Positions 24,635 to 31,982 of a DNA stretch of 64,000 nucleotides are shown here, piece after piece. Every line of letters starts with the position of its first letter. Position 1 is the stretch's first letter. Source of the DNA: Micavibrio sp. UBA6147 (GTDB lineage: Bacteria > Pseudomonadota > Alphaproteobacteria > Micavibrionales > UBA1664); the NCBI GenBank assembly GCA_002423185.1, contig DIUX01000004.1:248001-312000 (forward strand), read 5' to 3'. The notes under the pieces were generated by a model. It was not told where the DNA came from. It saw nothing but the letters and a program-made list of their open reading frames with translations, and searched no databases. A program made the translations under genes and the position numbers.

Positions 24635-25543
24635 ATGGCATTGAAAGACATTCTCGAAAAACTGACTCCGGTTCTGATTGAACAGGTCATGAAACAACAA
24701 GGCGCCGGCAAAGACACCAACAAAGAAGGCGCGAAAGTGGCTGTGTTAAAACTTCACGGCGTTATCGCGACTGGCGGCCGTGGTCAAAACCTTAATATCG
24801 ACAGCGTGAAACCGAAAATTGATGCGATTGCAAAAATGTCTGACCTCAAGGCGATTGCCCTCGACATTAATTCCCCCGGCGGTTCACCGGTTCAATCGCG
24901 TTTGATCGCAAGTGCGATTCAAAAATTGGCGACGGAGAAAAAAGTGCCGGTTTATGCGTTTGTTCAGGATGTCGCCGCATCGGGCGGATACTGGCTCGCT
25001 TGCGCCGCCAAGGAAATCTATGTCCAGCCTGAATCGATTGTTGGGTCAATCGGCGTTGTGTCGGCCGGTTTCGGCTTCCCGAAATTGATTGAAAAACTCG
25101 GTGTTGAGCGCCGCGTTCACACGGCCGGTAAATCCAAAGTTACGATGGATCCATTCCAAGAAGAAAACCCGATCGGGGTTGAGCAAGGCAATAAATTGCG
25201 TGCGGCCATCCATGATAACTTCATCGCTTGGGTACAATCCAGCCGTCCGAATTTGTCGACAACAGAAGAATTGTTTGATGGGTCGATCTGGACGGGGTCG
25301 GACGCGCTTAAAAACGGTATTGCGGATGCGATTGGCGACATTGACACGACCATGAAAGCCAAATTTGGCAATGGCATTATTTTTGCCAAACCCGTTACCG
25401 CCCCAGCAGGCTTGCAAGATTTGTTCGGCATGATGGCTGAAGGCGTCACAACATTTGGTAACGCGATTGGTGAGGGCGCCGTGAACGCCGCCGCTAACCG
25501 CGCCGAAAACGAAGTTACGACCCAGCAATACCGCTTTAAATAA
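24635..25543 (+). CDS. S49-family (SppA/SohB-like) serine peptidase
   Basis: This 302-aa protein has the S49 Ser-Lys dyad. Ser116 is in DVAASGGYWLACAA and Lys168 in AGKSKVTMDPF; the 52-residue spacing equals that of Bacillus SppA. INSPGGSPVQS forms the oxyanion/substrate loop. Typical SppA digests leftover signal peptides at the membrane. Here the N-terminus (MALKDILEKLTPVLIEQVMK) is amphipathic and lacks a clear transmembrane helix, so location is uncertain. AAGGAGA lies 8 bp before ATG 24635 and fixes the start. A bidirectional terminator follows. Confidence 0.92.
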   Translation: MALKDILEKLTPVLIEQVMKQQGAGKDTNKEGAKVAVLKLHGVIATGGRGQNLNIDSVKPKIDAIAKMSDLKAIALDINSPGGSPVQSRLIASAIQKLATEKKVPVYAFVQDVAASGGYWLACAAKEIYVQPESIVGSIGVVSAGFGFPKLIEKLGVERRVHTAGKSKVTMDPFQEENPIGVEQGNKLRAAIHDNFIAWVQSSRPNLSTTEELFDGSIWTGSDALKNGIADAIGDIDTTMKAKFGNGIIFAKPVTAPAGLQDLFGMMAEGVTTFGNAIGEGAVNAAANRAENEVTTQQYRFK

Positions 25544-25598
25544 GCTGGTATTCGCCACTGCGTTGTCTTGAGCACTTTTGGCTTTATCCTAGATACAG

Positions 25599-25626
25599 AA
25601 AAACCGGCTGAATAAGCCGGTTTTTC
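25599..25626. terminator. Bidirectional terminator
   Basis: AAAAACCGGCT-GAAT-AAGCCGGTTTTT, an 11-12 bp stem with a tetraloop between convergent genes. Confidence 0.9.
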
Positions 25627-25658
25627 GTATTTTCTATCCTGTGTCGCGTTAAGCGTAT

Positions 25659-27236
25659 TTAGAGCGGGTTTTCCGATAGGCGCGGTCTGTCGCCAAGGAA
25701 GCGGCTTTTGCGTGTCGGGGCTTCGCTTACGTCCTGCTGCGGCTGCGCCAATGCTCTTGGGGTGCTGTCAGTAGGGGCTGAGGCCGCGTAGGACGGTTCG
25801 GGGGCGGTGGCCAGTGGAATATCAACCATTTCCGGAATGGCGCCGCGCTCAGAATCCGCAACATACACACCTTGCGGAGCTTGTGCGGGGGCGGGAGCCA
25901 CAGGAGCCGTTGTTGCCACAGGTGTCGTTGTCGCGGGCTCAACAATAGGTGTTGCTTGCGGGCGCATGTATCGTGGCGTGTCTTGGTTTTGCGCACGGCT
26001 TTGTTGGTCTTGGCGAATAGCGCGTGTGTCAATCACTTGACCGCGGTTATAGGATAATTGGTCGGGATTGAGTTGGTAGCCGAGCGAAATGGTAAAGTCG
26101 CGGGCGGTTGTTCCTTGTGGCATCGGAATGAATTGGCGGACTTTTTCGACTTGCGTTGTCGCGTTGGCGCGAACGGGGAAACGGACAATCGCGGCATAGA
26201 TTTTTTTGAACTGGACGTTGCCGCTCGTGTCGATCAAGGCGATGAAATAGGGATAGCTTTGCAATTCTTCGGCATTCGGGTCGGATTGGTAATGACCGGC
26301 ATTGCCGATGGTGGCGCTCATGACCAGATCGAGGTCAAGCTCGATGCCGTCCGCTCCGATTTTACAGCTTCCGCGCACGTCTTTCAGGCTGGAATTGGCG
26401 ATGAGTTGAGTTGTGTCGCCGCCCTTGAAAAAGGTGATGGAGCGCATCTCAGGATGGATGTCGAATGTCGGGCAACCGAAGGTCACGAGGTCGGGATAGG
26501 TTTCGTGGATGTTGGTTCTTTCCGGCGCGGCTTGAGGCGCAGCGGGAGTCGCGGCGGCAGGGGCGTCGGAGGGGACAAACTGAATATCGCTTGTGCTGAT
26601 CGATTCATCGGTCGTTTGTTCGCTCATCCCTTGCGGAGCGTTACTGACCGTTGGTTCGGGTCTGTATGCGGCCTGTGAGTCAGCATAAGATGGCGCAGAT
26701 TTCGGGGCATCATGGCGAACTTCAATGTTATACCCTCTGCCACTTGATGATGTGGTGGGTTTGGAGTCGGGTCTGTATTCCATTTTGGGCTGGTCTGCCG
26801 GTGCACCCGGTTGGTATTGGTTCGCGGCGGCGCGGTAGCTGTGGAGCGGTTTTTGGTATGGAATTGTTTCGAGCGGATATTCAGGAGCGGTTGGTTCGCG
26901 TCCGGCATAGGTGTCCGAGGGCTTTTTATAGGCCGGAACGGCTGGCGCAGCGGCGTCATATGTGTCGGTTCCCGTGTATGTATCTGCCGGTTTTTTATAG
27001 GGGATGGTTTCAAGCGGGTATTCGGGGGCTGTGGCCTCACGTCCTGCGTATCTGTCGGACGGTTTTTTGTAGGATTCGGTGAAGTCAACCGACAAAGAAT
27101 CGGGGTCTGCGTATGCGTCCGCCGCGTGGGCGCGTGTGGTTACAGATAAGCTCAAGCCACATGTCAGCGCCGCAATGGCAACAGCAGACAATAAAATTTT
27201 TCTGGACGGGGTGATTCTGGACGGGGTGATCGACAT
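25659..27236 (-). CDS. Large exported protein with an N-terminal YKKPSD repeat region
   Basis: This 525-aa protein has a signal peptide cleaved near AHA38. Residues about 55-130 contain a 25-residue repeat twice (YKKPSDxYAGRExTAPEYPL, then ETIPY), with a shorter divergent copy between (YKKPADTYTGTDTY). Residues about 130-240 are Pro/Ala/Ser-rich. A folded domain (about 250-400) begins YPDLVTFGCPTFDIHPEMRS and includes SYPYFIALIDTSGNVQFKK, GSCK and a predicted beta-sheet. It resembles uncharacterised alphaproteobacterial envelope proteins. The C-terminus is again Pro/Ala/Gln-rich. It is probably periplasmic or surface-attached, with the disordered segments spanning or binding the wall. A 13-bp duplication near the start codon (MSITPSRITPSR) leaves the start ambiguous. 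Confidence 0.75.
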   Translation of the reverse strand: MSITPSRITPSRKILLSAVAIAALTCGLSLSVTTRAHAADAYADPDSLSVDFTESYKKPSDRYAGREATAPEYPLETIPYKKPADTYTGTDTYDAAAPAVPAYKKPSDTYAGREPTAPEYPLETIPYQKPLHSYRAAANQYQPGAPADQPKMEYRPDSKPTTSSSGRGYNIEVRHDAPKSAPSYADSQAAYRPEPTVSNAPQGMSEQTTDESISTSDIQFVPSDAPAAATPAAPQAAPERTNIHETYPDLVTFGCPTFDIHPEMRSITFFKGGDTTQLIANSSLKDVRGSCKIGADGIELDLDLVMSATIGNAGHYQSDPNAEELQSYPYFIALIDTSGNVQFKKIYAAIVRFPVRANATTQVEKVRQFIPMPQGTTARDFTISLGYQLNPDQLSYNRGQVIDTRAIRQDQQSRAQNQDTPRYMRPQATPIVEPATTTPVATTAPVAPAPAQAPQGVYVADSERGAIPEMVDIPLATAPEPSYAASAPTDSTPRALAQPQQDVSEAPTRKSRFLGDRPRLSENPL

Positions 27237-27349
27237 CGCTGTTATCCTTGATTTATCATGCTGCGCATAAAGATTGACTGTAAAGGGTACAGAATCTCAG
27301 GCTAGATTTTACTCTTATTATTGCGTATGTAAATAAGCTATGCTTAAAA

Positions 27350-27415
27350 AATCGTATGATAATCGTATGATAATCGTATGATAATCGTATGATAATCGTA
27401 TGATAATCGTATGAT
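27350..27415. repeat. Six perfect tandem copies of an 11-bp unit (AATCGTATGAT)
   Basis: The unit repeats without any mismatch from 27350 to 27415, in the 301-bp gap between two divergent genes: the exported repeat protein (start 27236) and ispH (start 27538). Each unit has ATC...GAT half-sites. Eleven bp is about one helical turn, so all copies face the same side of the DNA. The rest of the gap shows only a short CGGCTCT repeat (27491-27508) and AT-rich stretches. Confidence 0.95.
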
Positions 27416-27537
27416 TTCGCGGCTTAGAGCGGGAATATGCAACGCATGGGCGTGTGGCAAAGTCCGCGAACAAGAATAGATTTTCAAATACGGCTCTAGA
27501 ACGGCTCTTAAATTTTTGTGAAAGTGACGATACGATC

Positions 27538-28506
27538 ATGGCAATTGTGCCTTTGACCAAGCCTGAATTGACGGTTTTGCTCGCGGCGCCGCGCGGTTTC
27601 TGCGCCGGTGTTGACCGTGCGATCCAAATCGTTGAACAAGCCTTGGAAAAATATGGTGCGCCGGTCTATGTTCGCCACGAAATCGTGCATAACCGCTTTG
27701 TCGTCGATGATCTGCGGAGCAAGGGCGCGATTTTTATCGAAGAATTAAACGAAATTCCGGCGGAGCATAAGGATTGTCCCGTGGTGTTTTCGGCGCATGG
27801 CGTTCCCAAGAAAGTGCCGGAAGAGGCGCGCCGCCTGAACATGTTTTATATTGACGCGACATGCCCGCTGGTGAGCAAGGTTCACATGGAGGCCGCCCGC
27901 CACCACGCCCAAGGCCTGCATATCATCTTGATCGGGCATGAAGGGCACCCTGAAGTTTTCGGCACGATGGGGCAATTGCCCGAAGGGGCGGTGAGTTTGA
28001 TTGAAACGATTGCGGATGTCGCAACGCTCGCCCCCGCCGACCCGCACCGCCTTGCCTATGTGACGCAAACGACATTGTCGGTGGACGACACGGCGGATAT
28101 TGTGGCGGCGCTCAAGGCGCGTTTTCCGGATATTGTCGGACCAGGGCGTGAGGATATATGCTATGCCACCACCAACCGTCAAGACGCGGTGAAGGCGATT
28201 GCACCAAAGGCGGATGTGATGCTGGTGATCGGGGCGCCGAATTCGTCAAATTCTAACCGCCTTGTCGAGGTTGCGAAGAATTATGGCTGTCCAAAAGCAT
28301 GGTTGGTACAGCGTGCCTCAGACATTGATTGGGGCTGGTTTGACGGCGCTGCGGTTTTGGGCTTGACGGCGGGGGCATCGGCACCCGAAATTTTGGTCGA
28401 AGAAGTCATTCGGGCGTGCGGCGAGTATTTCACCGTCGCGGTGCAAGAAGTACACATCCGCCAAGAAGACGTGATTTTCAAATTACCCCGTGTTTTGACG
28501 GGCTAG
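27538..28506 (+). CDS. ispH: 4-hydroxy-3-methylbut-2-enyl diphosphate reductase
   Basis: IspH is the [4Fe-4S] enzyme that makes IPP and DMAPP in the last step of the MEP pathway. The 322-aa protein has the three cluster Cys: RGFCAGVDRA, DATCPLVSKVH and CYATTNRQ. It also has the substrate-binding His motifs VRHEIVHN and GHEGHPEV, plus SAHGVP and SSNSNRL. ATG 27538 starts the conserved region; there is no strong Shine-Dalgarno (GAAAGTGA about 8 bp away). It heads ispH-thrB-rnhA, an order known from other alphaproteobacteria. The 11-bp array lies about 120 bp upstream. Confidence 0.97.
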   Translation: MAIVPLTKPELTVLLAAPRGFCAGVDRAIQIVEQALEKYGAPVYVRHEIVHNRFVVDDLRSKGAIFIEELNEIPAEHKDCPVVFSAHGVPKKVPEEARRLNMFYIDATCPLVSKVHMEAARHHAQGLHIILIGHEGHPEVFGTMGQLPEGAVSLIETIADVATLAPADPHRLAYVTQTTLSVDDTADIVAALKARFPDIVGPGREDICYATTNRQDAVKAIAPKADVMLVIGAPNSSNSNRLVEVAKNYGCPKAWLVQRASDIDWGWFDGAAVLGLTAGASAPEILVEEVIRACGEYFTVAVQEVHIRQEDVIFKLPRVLTG

Positions 28507-28541
28507 TAGCGCAGGAAAGGTGCATTAGGCAAAGGTCATTT

Positions 28542-29495
28542 ATGGCAGTTTTCACCCATGTGCCGGAGGCTAAGCTCCGGAATTTCCTGTTTGGCTATGA
28601 TGTCGGCGACTTTGTGTCCTATGAAGGGATTCAAGCGGGGGTGGAGAACACCAATTATTTGCTGGAAACCACAAAGGGGCGGTTTATCCTGACCCTGTTT
28701 GAGGCGCGGATCAGGGAAGACAGCCTGCCATTTTGTTTTCGCTATATGGAACATCTGCGCAAAAACGGCATTTCATGCCCGACTGTTGTGCCGGACGCGC
28801 AAGGCTATGAAACCCAAATATTTTGCAGCCGCCCGACCTCGATCCTGACATTCTTGCAAGGGGCATCTTTGCAAGAATCCGCCATCACGCCCGCCCATTG
28901 TGAAAAAATCGGTGCTTATCTTGCCCATATGCATAAGGCGGGTGAGGGGTTCGAGGCGTATCGTCCCAATCCGGTCGGGCAAGATGAATGGAATGCCCTG
29001 TATTGCAAAATCGCCGCCGCTGCCGATACGGTGGAGGAGGGCTTGGCGGAACGTGTCGTGGATGTGTTGATTGATGTACGCGAAAACCAGCCGGGCAAAT
29101 TACCCTTCGGGCCGGTTCATGCGGATTTATTCCCCGATAATGTGTTTTTCACCGGCGATGACGTGTCGGGGGTGATTGATTTTTACTTTTCCTGTACCGA
29201 TACGTTTATCTATGACGCCGCGATGACCTTTAACGCGTGGTGCGGGGCGCCTGATTTTTCCTTGGATACGGCGAAGGCCACAGCGTTTTGGAGGGGGTAT
29301 CAATCGGTGCGGCCGCTTTCGTCGCTAGAGAAAAAATATTTTCCGATTTTGCGCCAAGCCGCCGCGATGCGAATTTTACTGACCCGCCTTCATGATTGGT
29401 TGTTCCAACCCGATGAGGACGTGTTGATTAAAGCCAAGAATCCCAAGGAATACATTGCCAAAATGGAATGGAAAGACGGGGTTGACGCGTTTTGA
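28542..29495 (+). CDS. thrB: Homoserine kinase (APH-fold ThrB)
   Basis: ThrB phosphorylates homoserine in threonine synthesis. This 317-aa protein is the choline-kinase-like type, not the GHMP type. It has the N-terminal GVENTNYLLET (nucleotide loop), the catalytic GPVHADLFPDNVFF (H-x-D-x-x-x-x-N) and VIDFYFSCTDTFIYDAA, where Asp chelates magnesium. Start ATG 28542 has AAAGG 6 bp upstream. It follows ispH by 35 bp and precedes rnhA. Confidence 0.94.
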   Translation: MAVFTHVPEAKLRNFLFGYDVGDFVSYEGIQAGVENTNYLLETTKGRFILTLFEARIREDSLPFCFRYMEHLRKNGISCPTVVPDAQGYETQIFCSRPTSILTFLQGASLQESAITPAHCEKIGAYLAHMHKAGEGFEAYRPNPVGQDEWNALYCKIAAAADTVEEGLAERVVDVLIDVRENQPGKLPFGPVHADLFPDNVFFTGDDVSGVIDFYFSCTDTFIYDAAMTFNAWCGAPDFSLDTAKATAFWRGYQSVRPLSSLEKKYFPILRQAAAMRILLTRLHDWLFQPDEDVLIKAKNPKEYIAKMEWKDGVDAF

Positions 29496-29576
29496 TTTTT
29501 TTCGAAACCGTGGTTATAGTTTGTTCGGTTTTTTATTTCTTTCCACCTCCCCCCACCACATAAGGTACGACACTAT

Positions 29577-30020
29577 ATGAGCGGCACCCCCGACACAGTC
29601 GAAATCTATACTGATGGCGCATGCAGCGGGAATCCCGGCCCCGGAGGCTGGGGCGCTTTGCTGCGTTATAAGGGCAATGAAAAGGAACTGAGCGGCGGCG
29701 AAATCGACACAACGAATAACCGGATGGAGCTTATGGGCGCGATTATGGCGCTGGAAAGCCTTAAACGCGCCTGCCGAATCGATTTTTACACCGACAGCCA
29801 ATACGTCAAAAACGGAATCACGCAATGGATTAAGGGGTGGAAAGCCTCCGGATGGCGTACTTCCGCCAAAAAGGACGTTAAGAATCGCGACCTTTGGGAA
29901 CGACTCGATTCGGCGATTGCAGGGCATACCATCGAGTGGCACTGGGTGAAAGGCCATGCCGGTCACATAGAAAATGAAATTGTGGATAAGCTGGCAAGGG
30001 ATGCGATTCCAAAGCCTTAG
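29577..30020 (+). CDS. rnhA: Ribonuclease HI
   Basis: RNase HI removes RNA from RNA-DNA hybrids. The 147-aa protein keeps the full catalytic carboxylates D13 (YTDGACSGNPGPGGWG), E51 (MELMGA), D73 (YTDSQYV) and D137 (ENEIVDKLA). It also has the basic protrusion WIKGWKASGWRTSAKKDVKN and the active-site-edge His in VKGHAGH. It is third in the ispH-thrB-rnhA cluster, 81 bp after thrB. Confidence 0.97.
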   Translation: MSGTPDTVEIYTDGACSGNPGPGGWGALLRYKGNEKELSGGEIDTTNNRMELMGAIMALESLKRACRIDFYTDSQYVKNGITQWIKGWKASGWRTSAKKDVKNRDLWERLDSAIAGHTIEWHWVKGHAGHIENEIVDKLARDAIPKP

Positions 30021-30122
30021 GCGAATTTGTTAAGGCATTTGGCGGGGTGCAGCCATGGAACGTTTAGGTTTCGTTAACTCTTTGCTGTGAATGATGGTCG
30101 TAACAACAAAGAGGACACCGCC

Positions 30123-30545
30123 ATGAACAGCTATAACGCACATACTTCATCACAGATTGTTTTGCCCCTTGCTCCGATTCAGGCCGCTTCCCTTGAAGCG
30201 CAAATCTGCCAAAAATTTGTTAAGCATCTTCGCCATGTACCGAGCAGCCGTACAAGCGTTAAAATTCTTTCCTCCATTCAATATGCCGCCGATATTTTGG
30301 GGTGCAGTGATGCGCATGTGTCGAAGGTTTTGGTTGATTACGGATTGCGTGCGCCGCGCGATTGTTTCCCTGAAACATTTCTTGACCATGTGGATGCGAG
30401 CTTTATGCGCGCCCCGCACGAGGTTGGCGCCGCGAGCTGGAGTTACCGCCAACTTCACGACCACTGGACACAGATTGGCGAAGATATTTTCGCCGGCGTG
30501 CGTAAGAATTACCCGCTCTATGAACACAGCTTTGTCGCGGGATAA
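30123..30545 (+). CDS. Small protein with a helix-turn-helix-like segment, unknown function
   Basis: The 140-aa protein starts at ATG 30123, with AGAGG about 9 bp upstream (the frame is open earlier). I recognise no family. The segment ILSSIQYAADILGCSDAHVS followed by KVLVDYGLRAP could be a helix-turn-helix (AADILGCSDAHVSKVLVDYGL resembles 'A-A-x-x-L-G-x-S-x-x-x-V-S-x-x-L'). The rest is polar with several aromatic residues (SWSYRQLHDHW). It is cytoplasmic by composition. It follows rnhA by about 100 bp and is followed by a 3-copy 12-bp repeat (30545-30580) and a terminator. A regulator is possible but unproven. Confidence 0.6.
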   Translation: MNSYNAHTSSQIVLPLAPIQAASLEAQICQKFVKHLRHVPSSRTSVKILSSIQYAADILGCSDAHVSKVLVDYGLRAPRDCFPETFLDHVDASFMRAPHEVGAASWSYRQLHDHWTQIGEDIFAGVRKNYPLYEHSFVAG

Positions 30546-30580
30546 ACGGTTTTCTTAACGGTTTTCTTAATGGTTTCCTG
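30545..30580. repeat. Three 12-bp repeats overlapping a stop codon
   Basis: AACGGTTTTCTT, AACGGTTTTCTT and the diverged AATGGTTTCCTG run in tandem directly after the preceding gene. It looks like local slippage; no function is evident. Confidence 0.7.
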
Positions 30581-30664
30581 CCAAGCAGGGTTTCATAAGC
30601 AATAAAAAACAGTAAGGGTTTTTGTTTCATTTCCTCCATGACCTTCAAACCTTGTGACCCTTTG

Positions 30665-30699
30665 ATGCGCTTCTATCCTCCGGAAGCGCATTTTTTTTG
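30665..30699 (+). terminator. Strong Rho-independent terminator
   Basis: ATGCGCTTC and GAAGCGCAT form a 9-bp stem around TATCCTCCG, followed by TTTTTTTT. It is about 120 bp beyond the previous stop codon, so a short untranslated or small-RNA transcript in between is possible. Nothing else is visible in the 256-bp gap. Confidence 0.85.
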
Positions 30700-30801
30700 T
30701 CCGTTTTGCGCATAACGCCAGTGAATAAAAATGCTTATTAATAAATACTTTAATCTCTTGTATTATAGTAAGGGTGTAATAAACCACTTCAGAGTGTCCG
30801 C

Positions 30802-31317
30802 ATGGCGTATGACTTTTCCAAATTATCGGTCTTGGTTGTCGAGGATCTTCAGCCGATGATGGATGTCGTCACCACGGCTCTTGATTACCTTGGTGTCAAA
30901 AAAATCTACACTGCGCGTGACGGTGAAGAAGGCTACGCCGCTTTTAACAAATATAAGCCTGACCTTATTATTACCGATTGGTTGATGGAGCCCGTTGACG
31001 GGCTTGAGATGGTGCGCTGGATTCGCCAAAACAAACTCTCACATAACCGCATGGTGCCGATTGTCGTGATGACCGGATATTCCGCCAGCCGCCGTGTCGC
31101 CGATGCGCGTGATACGGGGGTGACGGAGTTTTTGGCGAAGCCCTTTACCGCGGCACAATTATGCAGCCGCATCACCCATATTGTGGACAAGCCGCGCGAC
31201 TTTATCGAGGCGGAAGAATTTATCGGTCCGGATCGCCGTCGCCGTAAGGAAGACGACCGTAACGGGCCGGAAAGACGCCATCGTATGCCGCACGAAACAT
31301 GGCATTCATCGTCATAG
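30802..31317 (+). CDS. CheY-like stand-alone response regulator with a basic tail
   Basis: The 171-aa protein is a single receiver domain: E14/D15 acidic pocket, phosphoacceptor D59 (IITDWLM), VVMTGYS with the switch Thr, and FLAKPF with the conserved Lys. No output domain follows; instead a ~40-residue tail is very charged (DRRRRKEDD, ERRHRM). It probably docks on a partner protein or nucleic acid. No histidine kinase is near. It lies 61 bp upstream of a helical protein that is likely its partner. Confidence 0.88.
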   Translation: MAYDFSKLSVLVVEDLQPMMDVVTTALDYLGVKKIYTARDGEEGYAAFNKYKPDLIITDWLMEPVDGLEMVRWIRQNKLSHNRMVPIVVMTGYSASRRVADARDTGVTEFLAKPFTAAQLCSRITHIVDKPRDFIEAEEFIGPDRRRRKEDDRNGPERRHRMPHETWHSSS

Positions 31318-31378
31318 ATACAAAGAAGCAGTGAAGCACAGTGTGTGAGGCGCGCGTGCTGAAAGGGTTTGTGAAGAC

Positions 31379-31900
31379 ATGACAAAGCTGGGCTCCGGTT
31401 TGGAAGAAAAATTTCCGAGGGTCATCAAAGCCAATAATCTGCTCCAACAGAAAATCGGCACGGGCAAACTCGACCCGTTTATCCTTGATCGTATTCAGGC
31501 CTATCTTGATTCCGTTTCGGTCGATTTTGAAAAAATTGCCGAACCTCACATGAAAAAAATCATGATGTTGATGGAGGAAATCCCGCGCAATGATTATGGG
31601 CGCGAGGAATTTATCGAAGAGTTGGTCAAACCGATTATGGAGCTTAAGGCCACGGGCGGTGTGTTCAATGAACCCGTCATCGCGAATGTCAGTGGCATGG
31701 TGCTCGGGATTCTCGAAAACGTCCGCAAATTGGATGATGATATGCTGGATATTATTAAGGTGCATAACCGCGCCATCAACACGATCATCAAAACCAGCAT
31801 TAAAACCGTTGATGACCGTCGCGCCATTGAAATTCTGGCGGAAATCAAACATGCCTGTATGCGGTATTACAACCGTAACCGCACCGCAATGGGGCTGTAA
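31379..31900 (+). CDS. All-helical protein paired with the response regulator
   Basis: I do not recognise this 173-aa protein. It is predicted to be nearly all alpha-helical and cytoplasmic, with long amphipathic stretches (HMKKIMMLMEEIPRN; PIMELKATGGVFNEP; KVHNRAINTIIKTSIKTVDD). Gene order and spacing suggest it is co-transcribed with the CheY-like gene. Possible roles are a phosphatase, phosphotransfer or output protein for that receiver. No CheZ D-x-x-x-Q motif or Hpt H-x-K-G motif is present. It ends 82 bp from the convergent mrcA stop. Confidence 0.65.
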   Translation: MTKLGSGLEEKFPRVIKANNLLQQKIGTGKLDPFILDRIQAYLDSVSVDFEKIAEPHMKKIMMLMEEIPRNDYGREEFIEELVKPIMELKATGGVFNEPVIANVSGMVLGILENVRKLDDDMLDIIKVHNRAINTIIKTSIKTVDDRRAIEILAEIKHACMRYYNRNRTAMGL

Positions 31901-31982
31901 GCCATTTTATCGTCAGATCATCGAACCCGCGCCGAAGGGATTGTGCGTGGGTTTTTCGTTTTTATGCGGAAGGCTCAGAAAC

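Noticed and set aside
27350..27415. CRISPR-like array
   Set aside because: The 11-bp units follow each other without spacers, so this is a simple tandem repeat.
27318..27560. 80-aa minus-strand frame with IIIRLSYD repeats
   Set aside because: Its repeats are only a translation of the 11-bp DNA array; it also overlaps ispH.
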